From the NCBI RefSeq assembly GCF_030247195.1, contig NC_080672.1:184326310-184390309 (forward strand): a DNA stretch of 64,000 nucleotides, given 5' to 3'. Shown here in pieces: positions 43,801 through 54,710 of this stretch (position 1 is its first letter; every line of letters begins with the position of its first letter). Under the pieces are notes generated by a model that saw nothing but the letters and a program-made list of their open reading frames with translations, made no database searches and was not told the DNA's origin. Made by a program: the position numbers and the translations under genes. Origin of the DNA: Topomyia yanbarensis. Its lineage: Eukaryota > Arthropoda > Insecta > Diptera > Culicidae.

Positions 43801-46197
43801 TTCAATATTTAGAGCCATAGTACTCAAGGGAGAGCAAGGTGTTGAAAGGAGAAAGTTTAGAAAAGCGTGGAAGGATCATATATGCAAGCTTAGAGCTCAC
43901 CGGCGACTTAACCCTTTGTCTGCTACCGTAGTGGTCAAGGTCTTTTGGCATTAGAAATGCGAATCACCTGAGTCTACGGCATGTCCGAACAAGCGTAAAG
44001 TAACTTGTTACTTCATGCTGTCGGAACCGACAAAAAGTTAAGTCACGGTAAACTTCCACACTAAGCATTTGCGACGTTGAAACTCATTGAATGAGCCAGT
44101 TTTTGTTTGTTCCCTCACCAATTGCCTGCCTGAGTGATTTTATTTTATCGACTATTGTGACTGGCTCAGCGTGTGTGACAATATGGTCACATGTGTTGCT
44201 GATTTGCACGGTGTCGGCAGCTTTCACCCAACGCTGCAACGATGAATCCCCATCACGGTAAGTTCTATTTTTACCATTTTTTTGTTAACCATTTTTGTTA
44301 ACGACCTATTGAGTTAATTTGTCAACAGTTTTTTCGGCATTTAATTAGCAAGGGACTGGAAGGTGAAGTATATTTTTCAATATTTAGAGCCATAGTACTC
44401 AAGGGAGAGCAAGGTGTTGAAAGGAGAAAGTTTAGAAAAGCGTGGAAGGATCATATATGCAAGCTTAGAGCTCACCGGCGACTTAACCCTTTGTCTGCTA
44501 CCGTAGTGGTCAAGGTCTTTTGGCATTAGAAATGCGAATCACCTGAGTCTACGGCATGTCCGAACAAGCGTAAAGTAACTTGTTACTTCATGCTGTCGGA
44601 ACCGACAAAAAGTTAAGTCACGGTAAACTTCCACACTAAGCATTTGCGACGTTGAAACTCATTGAATGAGCCAGTTTTTGTTTGTTCCCTCACCAATTGC
44701 CTGCCTGAGTGATTTTATTTTATCGACTATTGTGACTGGCTCAGCGTGTGTGACAATATGGTCACATGTGTTGCTGATTTGCACGGTGTCGGCAGCTTTC
44801 ACCCAACGCTGCAACGATGAATCCCCATCACGGTAAGTTCTATTTTTACCATTTTTTTGTTAACCATTTTTGTTAACGACCTATTGAGTTAATTTGTCAA
44901 CAGTTTTTTCGGCATTTAATTAGCAAGGGACTGGAAGGTGAAGTATATTTTTCAATATTTAGAGCCATAGTACTCAAGGGAGAGCAAGGTGTTGAAAGGA
45001 GAAAGTTTAGAAAAGCGTGGAAGGATCATATATGCAAGCTTAGAGCTCACCGGCGACTTAACCCTTTGTCTGCTACCGTAGTGGTCAAGGTCTTTTGGCA
45101 TTAGAAATGCGAATCACCTGAGTCTACGGCATGTCCGAACAAGCGTAAAGTAACTTGTTACTTCATGCTGTCGGAACCGACAAAAAGTTAAGTCACGGTA
45201 AACTTCCACACTAAGCATTTGCGACGTTGAAACTCATTGAATGAGCCAGTTTTTGTTTGTTCCCTCACCAATTGCCTGCCTGAGTGATTTTATTTTATCG
45301 ACTATTGTGACTGGCTCAGCGTGTGTGACAATATGGTCACATGTGTTGCTGATTTGCACGGTGTCGGCAGCTTTCACCCAACGCTGCAACGATGAATCCC
45401 CATCACGGTAAGTTCTATTTTTACCATTTTTTTGTTAACCATTTTTGTTAACGACCTATTGAGTTAATTTGTCAACAGTTTTTTCGGCATTTAATTAGCA
45501 AGGGACTGGAAGGTGAAGTATATTTTTCAATATTTAGAGCCATAGTACTCAAGGGAGAGCAAGGTGTTGAAAGGAGAAAGTTTAGAAAAGCGTGGAAGGA
45601 TCATATATGCAAGCTTAGAGCTCACCGGCGACTTAACCCTTTGTCTGCTACCGTAGTGGTCAAGGTCTTTTGGCATTAGAAATGCGAATCACCTGAGTCT
45701 ACGGCATGTCCGAACAAGCGTAAAGTAACTTGTTACTTCATGCTGTCGGAACCGACAAAAAGTTAAGTCACGGTAAACTTCCACACTAAGCATTTGCGAC
45801 GTTGAAACTCATTGAATGAGCCAGTTTTTGTTTGTTCCCTCACCAATTGCCTGCCTGAGTGATTTTATTTTATCGACTATTGTGACTGGCTCAGCGTGTG
45901 TGACAATATGGTCACATGTGTTGCTGATTTGCACGGTGTCGGCAGCTTTCACCCAACGCTGCAACGATGAATCCCCATCACGGTAAGTTCTATTTTTACC
46001 ATTTTTTTGTTAACCATTTTTGTTAACGACCTATTGAGTTAATTTGTCAACAGTTTTTTCGGCATTTAATTAGCAAGGGACTGGAAGGTGAAGTATATTT
46101 TTCAATATTTAGAGCCATAGTACTCAAGGGAGAGCAAGGTGTTGAAAGGAGAAAGTTTAGAAAAGCGTGGAAGGATCATATATGCAAGCTTAGAGCT
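40868..46197. repeat. Satellite array: 9.3 copies of a 575-bp unit
   Basis: GTCAACAGTTTTTTCGGC recurs at 40871, 41446, 42021, 42596, 43171, 43746, 44321, 44896, 45471 and 46046, always 575 bp apart. I saw no substitution or indel between copies by eye. The last copy stops after TAGAGCT at 46197. The unit contains short palindromes (AAGTAACTTGTTACTT, TGTCGGAACCGACA, TGTGACAATATGGTCACA) and an ATG in good context followed by a consensus splice donor (ATGAATCCCCATCACG/GTAAGT). No frame exceeds about 60 codons. A related line (CCATAGTACTCAAGTGAGAG) occurs at 51070. Confidence 0.95.
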
Positions 46198-46989
46198 TAT
46201 ATAGTTTCATCGATATATATATATAGTTTCATCGATCGAGCTAAAAATTTGCAGAGGGAGCTAAATGGAAATTTAGCTAAAAATTAAATTTTTTCATATA
46301 ACCATGTCTCACTCTAATGGTAAATTTTTCATTACATCTGGTACCACACATAACTTCCGAACTGGACAATACAAATCAATACTTTGGAATGGTAGTCCAT
46401 GTGAGATCATGAAAACATGGATTACCATTCCAAAGTACTAAGTAACTCAACAGTGACATTATTTTGAGGACCCCAAAGTAGGCTAATTAAATACCAATAC
46501 CGCGGCGGAACCCTTTATACAATGAAGCTCCATTTTTATTGTGACTAACGACTTACCTTTCAATATATGGGCCCTTTTAGAAATTTCGGTAGGAAAGTCG
46601 TGTAAGGTTTGGTACGCTTATATCTTTTGCTGTACTGCATATAATTAATAACTTTTTTGCAATTTTGTCGAAAATGAGTTCAACAATGTTGTCATAACGA
46701 AAAACTGTTTTAAAAATTATTCGAAAACTGCTCGGAAATGGCGAAACATTTCAGCTCATCTCGGTCAGACCCGTCAATATGATGCACCAACCGAACACTT
46801 AAATGATAAAAAAATTTAATTATAGGTCCACTGTAGATTTGTTTCATTTTGTGTTGAACTGTTAAGAGCGTACAGGGTCCTCAAAGGGCTGTACAATATC
46901 GAGAAGGAATTATTTGTGAGCTGAACACGGCTTGTGGATGAATCTGTTTGTGTTAGCAGAGGCAATTACGTTCATTTCTGATTAGAGGG
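46198..46989. other. No gene; one strong hairpin at 46380..46438
   Basis: TACTTTGGAATGGTAGTCCATG and its inverse CATGGATTACCATTCCAAAGTA flank about 15 nt, giving a stem of about 22 bp. A TTTCATCGATATATA repeat lies at 46203..46237. Otherwise nothing recognised. Confidence 0.5.
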
Positions 46990-47085
46990 TAGCATACACG
47001 ACGAAAACCGGATTTTAAAACATTGCTCTCTGGAGTGAGCATTTTCCAGGATGGTGTGTTGCCTAATATCCATGCCATTCTGCCG
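46990..47085 (+). pseudogene. Histone H2A fragment (pseudogene)
   Basis: LLSGVSIFQDGVLPNIHAIL is readable at 47023..47082, a diverged copy of the H2A C-terminal segment. Just upstream, in another frame, SIHDEN (46991..47008) matches the preceding AIRNDEE segment, so a frameshift separates them. Nothing downstream resembles the H2A tail. It is a decayed relic. Confidence 0.6.
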
Positions 47086-47403
47086 TCAGGCATTGGCAGG
47101 CGAAACATTGCCGAGAAAACCAGAACCTGCCCATTTCAGGACGACCATTGATGATGAGTTTTGATTTGATATTCCTTCTCTCTCTTTTGTTGGCGAATCA
47201 TATTTTTTTAAATTAAGCTACGACTTTCTTGAAAACAACATACACTTTCCTAATCATTGGTTTGTTTTATTATGAAAGACACAATAGGTAGGCCATGCTG
47301 GTTTCTTGGGAGACATAATAATGGTTGAGGTCTGGAATAGGGAACGTGCCATTTGAGCCAGACGCTACTGATTTTGGAAGCATAGATCAATTTTGAAATT
47401 CTG

Positions 47404-47479
47404 CGGACGACCTTCGTTGCAAACTGCTTTCGGGGAGCTTTCCATCCGGTGGATTTACGAACTGTTTGGCACGGGTCAT
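47404..47479 (-). pseudogene. Histone H3 N-terminal fragment (pseudogene)
   Basis: On the minus strand ATG at 47479..47477 opens MTRAKQ, then after a frameshift RKSTGWKAPRKQFATK is readable. That is the H3 tail with a few substitutions (K4, K9, K14 and K18 positions can be aligned). Similarity stops after about residue 26. With the H2A relic 320 bp away in opposite orientation it may be the remains of a histone gene cluster segment. Confidence 0.65.
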
Positions 47480-47814
47480 AGCACGAAAGATTCTACTCCG
47501 CTACTGCCGATGCTAGCTAGTAGCATAACGACGGTCAAATGAGCGATGAGGAAAACCGACCGACCGTTGTATAGTCGCGCGAATATGCACTAGTATCACT
47601 CACTCGCTCGTTTTCGCGTCATGTGTCTTTCCAGTCCTTTCTGCTACTAATACTAGTATGAACAAAATGAATATACGTCTTTCCCTCACCTTCCATCCAG
47701 TGACCAGTATTGCTGCTTTTCACAATAGCCTTCCAACAATATTTTCAGCAAATGTTGCAGATTGGAGAGAAAAAAAACATTTAGAAATTCCCAAAATATT
47801 CAAAAAAAAATTTG
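47480..47814. other. No gene; upstream region of the H3 relic
   Basis: GC-richer patch at 47540..47640 containing CGACCGACCG and CACTCACTCGCTCG. It could be a decayed divergent histone promoter, but no H4 sequence was found beyond it. Confidence 0.35.
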
Positions 47815-47816
47815 TA

Positions 47817-48736
47817 GGGTAATTTCGATTGAGATGCCGCACTCTCTATATCTCGTATATAAGGTCAATTTTATACGGCAATATGATATTGTGAGTTTGT
47901 CTTTCGGGGAACTACAACACTAGAGATGTAAAATAATCCTTATTATTAACTCACGAAAATTGTATTAATGATTTTGTGCGTCCAGTTGCATCATTCCCAA
48001 GTAATAACTGAAGTTTTATAGCACGCTACAAGTGCAATCTAAGTTTTATCAGTGGCTATAAAACTATCATAAAACCACAATTGTTTCTAGGGTGAACCGA
48101 CGAAAATTTTTCAGCATCGCATTAAAATTTCGTTTTTCTTAAATCGTTCGATTTTTTTGTGAATCATGTATCGGTTGAATAGCTGGGACCCTTTAGAAGG
48201 CATTCTGATCATGAGCAAGGTCAGAAAATATCGTCGTGCGGCATCTCTACCATACAATTGGGAGAGATGCCCATCAAAATTATGAGTGATATGCCGCATT
48301 CGATGGTGGAGGATACGTAGCTAATATATATTTTTTCCACCTCGTAATGTCATTTAATGATAATTTGCGTCAGGTATGGGTTCTGGATAAGGTATATCCA
48401 CAATCCGTAGTGACATATAGGATTATGAATCAATTATCTATATATTTAAACGGGCGATATGTATCAGAGTAATAGTTACTTCGGTTATTATTTAAAGTTT
48501 CAGACACTAACATCAACGAGAGGTAAAAAATACTTGTGTTCACAATTTTTCAGTTTGTGATCACGGTGCGACGCCTCACCCGCAGAGGCGGCATCTCTCC
48601 CGCAATGAACTTTTTTAAAAATGTTCATTGAAATTTAATGATTTTTTTTTCATGTCAAATTTCATCATATATTGAATGATTTACTTTAATGCAGGACCGG
48701 TTTTAGAAATGTACGGCATCTCTCCCCAAATTACCC
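47817..48736. mobile_element. 'GAGATGCCGC' repeat family, copy 2, TA-flanked
   Basis: TA at 47815..47816 and 48737..48738. The left end GGGTAATTTCGATTGAGATG and the right end, inverted, GGGTAATTTGGGGAGAGATG are terminal inverted repeats of about 25 bp. It shares 48105..48736 with copy 1 (36515..37604) but has an internal deletion. No transposase; TA duplication suggests a Tc1/mariner-type MITE. Confidence 0.7.
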
Positions 48737-48738
48737 TA

Positions 48739-49517
48739 TGCACAGAAGACGGCAAAGGAGTGTACACATTGTTTTGCCATAATATTTCAATAAAATTCAA
48801 ACAGTATTTCCACAGAGAATACTAACATACTAACTGCAGAAGTAGCTATTTTCTTTTAAAAGTAAATAAGTAATTAAACCAAACATGGATGGGTGAAGTC
48901 TGTGACACATCGGACATGTTGTTTGAAATCTAGTGATATTCAACAGAATCTTTAGATTGGAAATAACATGTTTGAATGGAAATTTTCAAATTATTCTTTA
49001 TTATAATTATAGTGGTTTGGAAAAGAACTATTGACACTGGATCAATCCAATGAAAAAAATATGAAAAGTCCGAAATATATCTCTTCCATACAAAATAACC
49101 CTTATCAGCGCCAAAACTTTTTAAAATGTCCGAAGTAAGGTCATGACACTCCGGTTATGTCACACCCACCCATCTTTTTTTATTCAAACGAAAATTCAGA
49201 ACAGTTTAGCCCCAACCCACTGGTAAAGATTGGTTTTATGCTGCTCCACATTCGTTAATCGTTAGAAAAATTCGGTGGTCAAAAACACTTCAAAGCCTCA
49301 AGGGAAAATTTTATTTTAAAAAATGTCCCCAAAATTTGGTCCTTCAGAACATTCATTTTACATTATAGATATTTTTGGAGGGACGGATCCAGAAAAAAAT
49401 TTCGGGAGGGTTTGTGAAATTTCGATTCGATGCCTATATTTTGCTTTGACATAAGATCTCGATGTTTCATGCATTTTGAAATCTTTCGGCGTCAATAATT
49501 ATAATTAAATTCCGATT
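48739..49517. other. No recognisable gene
   Basis: AT-rich sequence without a convincing frame or repeat. Confidence 0.4.
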
Positions 49518-50360
49518 AAAAACGGTTTTAATCCATCCAACAGTGTGATGATTCATTTCTTATAACTCTTATTGCTTTCTTCGGGTATTATATCGATTAA
49601 GAACATTTAGAACTTGATGCTTCGCGAAGTTTTTGATAACACATTCTACATAGGATAGTGGCAGGACTCAGAGAATCGCTAAAATTAGCATAGGACAATA
49701 TCAGTGCAAGAAATCTCAAAGGTCAAACCAATTTAATGGAAAAGCGGAAAAATGGCCCATATAATAGAAATAAAAACGAATTATTGCTAATGCTTCGTTA
49801 ATAACATATATAAATTCTTCAATCAAAGCATTGTGTAGCGAAAACTGAATTTTCCTGTGCTGAGTCAAAAAAATCGAAAAACAAATTTTCGAATAGATTT
49901 GAAGTTCATACTCAATAGCGTTTACTCAAATTCCCAACGCGGATGAGAACTAAGCATTGAAATTTCAGCTCTTGATATCTCACTATCCTGAAGTGCATGC
50001 GTGCATAGTTCAAACTTTAGTTCGATATCGACTTTTTCTAAAAATGACTTCCCAGTAGTATCTTTGATTTGAATTATTATCCCTAATCCTAATGCCAAAG
50101 AACAAATAAAAAACTCTCGAAAACCGTTAGGGAAAATCATTATCATTACTGGAATTTTCAATTTCACGAAACTTTTCGATAACCTTCCGTCACTTCTATT
50201 AAAAAATTTCAATTACTTTAAAATTTACTTTTTTATTTCGACTACGTTAGTCACATTTTCTTTTTTACATTTTAACGACATTCAATTAGCTAGAAATATT
50301 TTTTTTAAAAATAGTAACAGAGTTCGTGTCTTTAGCGGATTTGTTGAGACTATCATTTAA

Positions 50361-50838
50361 CCCTTTCATGCCCAACTTTTGTCTAGTGCATGTATGGTTT
50401 CAAAACTGTTTTTCCTTGAAAACAGTGGGATCAAGAAACACGAAAAGCCTTTTTTCACAAAGATAGGTGCTTCCCTTGCAGTGCTAGAAGCTGCTCAATT
50501 TTTACCTTCTAATGCTCAATGCAATCCTTCTAGAATATTTACAATAGTCCAATTATGTGGAAAAGATACCCAAAGACAGTCTAAAATGACAAGTTTTATT
50601 AGTTTTCGAAAATATTGCAACATAACAAAGATGTATGAAAAATTCATTTTCTGTCGTCAACATAAACTGTTCCTGGCAGCACTGCTGCATCAGAATCCAA
50701 TCAGACTAATTGCAATAACTTCAGTTCTAGAGCTGATCCTTGCAACTGTTAGTACTCAAATGAAGGTCAATAGTCACATTTATTAGTTATAGCTGTTTAA
50801 AAACGTTGTTGTCCACAAACAACATGGGCATGAATGGG
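50361..50838. mobile_element. piggyBac-like MITE (TTAA, CCCTTTCATGCCCA ends)
   Basis: TTAA at 50357..50360 and 50839..50842. The ends CCCTTTCATGCCCA and TGGGCATGAATGGG are inverted. TTAA plus a CCC start is the piggyBac signature. A 135-codon plus-strand frame (50379..50786) fills most of the interior but shows no transposase motif I recognise. Confidence 0.75.
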
Positions 50839-51084
50839 TTAAAACAACTTTATTACAGTCATGAATACTAAGTGTAGGGAGTATATCAAGTTATAAAATG
50901 ATATTTACGAAATGTTCCTTAATCTATTTTTTTAAAATCACTTTCAATTGTGAGCTTCACAAACTCAAGCTTTGGATAAAATGTAAATTTTATTATTTAT
51001 GAACAGTAGAAGAGATTTATCATAACAGTATAGAGATTACTGGGTAGGGAAAGTTATGAAAATAAGCGCCATAGTACTCAAGTG

Positions 51085-51335
51085 AGAGCAAGGATGTGAA
51101 GTAAACAGATCGGAAAACTAGAAGTGGCAGGGTCGGTTGTCACGGTAAAGATAGACCTGTCTGCCTATACCAGGACACATGCTAGTGCACTCGGGTGGTT
51201 CGTAGTTATGCTGCCTAAGCTCGACCCTCATTAGCAGAAGACACAAATTAAGCCCGTACGATATTAAGCCTTTCTAATCACCCTGCCACTTCTAGTTTTC
51301 CGATCTGTTTACTTCACATCCTTGCTTTTCATCAA
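51085..51335. mobile_element. Small inverted-repeat element (about 45-bp arms)
   Basis: AGCAAGGATGTGAAGTAAAC and the following bases to 51135 are the reverse complement of 51283..51332, ending CATCCTTGCT. The spacer of about 150 bp is GC-richer. The left flank CCATAGTACTCAAGTGAG is shared with the 575-bp satellite unit. Confidence 0.65.
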
Positions 51336-51955
51336 ATTTCCACCAAATCGAATTTCTGGCCACGCCACTGACTCCAAGTAAGTAGAAACAAAATCGTTCA
51401 ACCTCGTCCACAAGGAAAATTCTTCGAATACTGCCTATCAATTATAATACATTGAAGACCCGTTTTGATCAGGCCCCGATTTAGTCTGCCCCCATTTTAT
51501 CAACCTCATGTTTGATGAGCTTTAGCAGACCAACAAGGCTGAACGCCATTGACAGTATGAACTTTAAATTGATTCAAAAAAACTTTTTTCGATTTTCGGG
51601 CTTAGGCTTATATTAAGCCTTTCTAATCACCCTGCCACTTCTAGTTTTCCGATCTGTTTACTTCACATCCTTGCTTTTCATCAAATTTCCACCAAATCGA
51701 ATTTCTGGCCACGCCACTGACTCCAAGTAAGTAGAAACAAAATCGTTCAACCTCGTCCACAAGGAAAATTCTTCGAATACTGCCTATCAATTATAATACA
51801 TTGAAGACCCGTTTTGATCAGGCCCCGATTTAGTCTGCCCCCATTTTATCAACCTCATGTTTGATGAGCTTTAGCAGACCAACAAGGCTGAACGCCATTG
51901 ACAGTATTAACTTTAAATTGATTCAAAAAAACTTTTTTCGATTTTCGGGCTTAGC
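51262..51955. repeat. 349-bp tandem duplication
   Basis: TATTAAGCCTTTCTAATCAC begins at 51262 and again at 51611, and the sequence then repeats to GATTTTCGGGCTTAG. The copies differ at only one or two bases seen by eye (for example AGTATGAAC versus AGTATTAAC). The duplication includes the right arm of the inverted-repeat element and a CTGGCCACGCCACT terminus. Confidence 0.85.
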
Positions 51956-52309
51956 ACAAAATATATTTATTTAACTTCTTTGAGAAAATTTAGTTTTTCC
52001 CACGCAATACATTGATGGAAGAATATGTTGTCAATAGAGCAATAATTCGTTTGTATGTCTATTTTATGGGCCCTTTTCTGCTTATTCATTTATTGGGTTT
52101 AGCATTTGAGATTTCAAGTACTGATGTTGTCCTATGCTGATTTGAACGATTCTCTGAGTCCTGCCACTATCCCATGTAGTATGCGTTATCAAAAACATCA
52201 CGAAGCATCAAGTTATAAATGTTCTCTATCTATATTATATACGAAGAGAGTGATAAGAGTTATACAAAATGTATCATCACACTGTTAGGTGGATTAAAAA
52301 CGTTTTTAT

Positions 52310-52920
52310 ATGAAAGTTCTCATAACTTCGAAACGAAAAAAGTTTAGTAGTCAGTTAATGTTTTAAAGCAAATTATGCGCGCTAAAATAATCTTCAAGTT
52401 GTCCAAAGGATACTTCAGTGTAAAATAAAAACTACAAAAGTTTTAGAAATAAAACCGTTTTTTAACCCTTCGGAAGTCGCGCGAGTGGCCCAATGAACGA
52501 GCAGCCGCTGGTGCGCCCACACAGTTTTGCTAGCTTTGTTAGCTGGAGGAAGGTTATAGAACACCCTGAAGCTTACATTTGGTTTTCTCGTGCAATGAAA
52601 ATTACAAAAGCTAGAGCTTGCATGTCTTCAGCAAATTTGTTTAAAATGTGTTTCTCTACAACTTCTACATCGAACACTAAAGTTCTATCTTGAACCGTTA
52701 AAAAGATCAATTTTAAAAATTGCTAAAATTAGAATCACCCTAGCATCTGTTTAAACAAAAAGAAGGGCATTGCAAAGTACAACAACTTTGCCAAACATGT
52801 TGTAAGGCTGTCATTTAATTTTGGCAAAAAGTTAAAATTGCTGCTAAATTCACATTCTAGACCACTGTGTTGTGGGAGCATATAGAATGATATTCTACAC
52901 AGTATTAGAATCTGGACAAA
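52310..52920. other. No recognisable gene
   Basis: Contains a 66-codon plus frame at 52493..52693 without known similarity. Confidence 0.4.
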
Positions 52921-53058
52921 CGTCTTCTTTCGATTTCGAATTCTTCTGCATGTGTTCCAAAGAGTACCCAAAGATATGTCTCTTGACAAGTCATCCACAA
53001 AGTATCTCAAGAGGCTGTTCATTTTAACACGGCGTAAACTGTCAATTTGCTTTGCCAA
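52921..53058 (-). pseudogene. Fragment of I-clade LINE ORF2 (EN-RT linker)
   Basis: Minus-strand LRRVKMNSLLRYFVDDLS and LGTLWNTCRRIRNRK align with RRMKSLMKTKKRSYWRRFVD and MSTLWGTARRMRNRN of the I-clade element at 14000..14110. It is a short, diverged relic with nothing else of the element recognisable around it. Confidence 0.65.
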
Positions 53059-53134
53059 ATAGTATATTTTTCAAATAATTTACAGGTATCAACTTCGCGT
53101 AAATAAAATTTTTTAGATGCGATTTTTTTAGTTT

Positions 53135-53960
53135 CATATACATCATGCGGCCTAATTCAAATTTTTATAACGAGACACGATAGCCTTTGAAATACTCTAC
53201 AACTTCGTAGAACGTCAGATTGCACTATCTCTTACCATTGAATAAATAGGCGAATTACCTTGAATTAATTTTGCTCACTGACGCCACCATGTGGTGGAAT
53301 TTTGCATTTTTCAAATCAGAGAATAAAGTATTTTTTGCTACTCTTTAACTTTGTAGAACATCCAAATGCTCCATCTCTTAGCGTTGTACAGATAGGAGCA
53401 TTCTCTTTAAATTGCTTGGCTCATTACCGCCACCATGCGGAGAAATCCTGAAACTTTCCAGTGAAACCAAAAAGTCCTTTTATTTCTCTACAACTTTGTG
53501 GAACATCTATCTTTCTATCTCTCGTCGTTTCAGAGATATATGAGTTTTTCCTAACCTTGCCCCACCATTGCATGTGGGTCACATATATGAGATAAGCGGA
53601 GTACGCCCTTTGCGAATGTAGAGCAGCAGTATCCAACTTTAAACGTTAATATCTCTTTAACGGTTGGTTGGATTGTCTTGCAGTCTTCGACAAACTTGTT
53701 CGGTATATCTTCAAAAGCTTAACTCCTTCCTAGGTGCGTGTTCGAAAGTTTACAGCGACCTCTAGGGGTGATAATGTGAACTGTGAGTGTTTCCCCATAC
53801 ATTTTGGCCAAAAATCCCATACAAACTTTAAGCTCGTTGCGGGAGGAATTAGGGTTAACCGATTTCGCTCAAATTTGGACAGTGTCATTTTTTCATGATT
53901 TGGAACGACGCTAGGGGGTGTAGATTAGTAATTTCAAAAATGGTCATTTTATTGTCACCC
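53135..53960 (-). mobile_element. 'GGGTGACAAT' repeat family, copy 2 (uninterrupted)
   Basis: Reverse orientation relative to copy 1 at 38030. Its right end ATTGTCACCC is followed by TA (53961..53962). At 53717..53730 it has the undisturbed sequence AAAAGCTTAACTCCTTCC where copy 1 carries the TTAA hairpin element. The last 290 bp are included in the 2.27-kb triplication. Confidence 0.7.
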
Positions 53961-54051
53961 TACTGTATTTGTATTTGTATTTGTATAAAAAAAAGTCCAA
54001 CTGACAATTTGTCTTAATGAACTATACTAAACTAAGGTAAACTAAACATAA

Positions 54052-54661
54052 TTAAAATAGTGACAATACACGACGACGAAACTGCGAAGAGTTCATGACG
54101 AAGTCAAAAATTTCAGCAAACTCGTTGAAGCGACGACTCATTGCCAAAATTGGACTATTGGCAGCGTAGTTAGTGCTGCGCATTTCAGAATGCAGCAGGG
54201 CTCGAGGGCGAAGAGAACGGGTAGGCGCGTAGAGGTTGATTTGCGCTAGTAGCTCCGGATCATCATATTCAGCCAGCAGATCTTTGACACGAAGGTAGCT
54301 TGCGTGCATGTCTCCGGCGTGTTAAAGTATTAAGTCCAAAAAGACGACAACGGTCCTCGTATGGTGGCAGGTTTAATGGATCGTTCCACGGCAATTCACG
54401 TAACGCATATCGTATGAATTTACGCTGGACTGCTTCGATCCTAAGGCTCCACGTAACTTGATACGGGCACCAAACGACGTTTGCAAATTCCAACTGCGGG
54501 CGCACCAATGAGCAATAAAGAACCTTGAAGCATAGAGGATCCCGAAATTCGTTGGATATTTTGAAAATAAATCCCAGCAAACGATTGGCTCTGTCGCTGG
54601 TCGCTGAGACGTGATGAGTATACGTTAGCTTATCATCAAGAATGACTCCTAGATCCTTCAC
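54052..54661 (-). pseudogene. CR1-like RT C-terminus, tandem copy 1
   Basis: Minus-strand KDLGVILDDKLTYTHH, VRPQLEFANVVWCPYQ, RKFIRYALRELPWNDP and PYEDRCRLFGLNTL are the conserved RT C-terminal lines also seen in copy A. One frameshift near 54300 separates 54661..54269 from 54309..54052. It is continuous, across the antisense insertion, with the RT piece at 55897..55600. Confidence 0.8.
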
Positions 54662-54710
54662 GTGGTCAACGCGTTGTAGTAGAGTTCCTGCGATGTTATA
54701 GTTGAAGGTA

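Larger units (their letters stand above)
49518..52309. mobile_element. 2.8-kb element with about 200-bp terminal inverted repeats
   Basis: 49518..49720 and 52105..52309 are imperfect reverse complements (TTTAATCCATCCAACAGTGT; GATAGTGGCAGGACTCAGAG). Both arms start with a TTTTAATCCACC-type line, also seen at the left end of the dispersed repeat at 10233. The interior holds a TTAA element (50361), a small inverted-repeat element (51085) and a tandem duplication (51262). No transposase was recognised; the 96-codon minus frame 49922..50212 is of unknown nature. Confidence 0.6.

Noticed and set aside
40868..46197. Ribosomal or other RNA gene repeats
   Set aside because: The 575-bp unit shows no rRNA, snRNA or tRNA boxes that I could recognise.
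47250..47315. Histone H1-like peptide MSPKKPAWP on the minus strand
   Set aside because: Only six or seven residues resemble H1; too short to support despite the nearby H2A and H3 relics.
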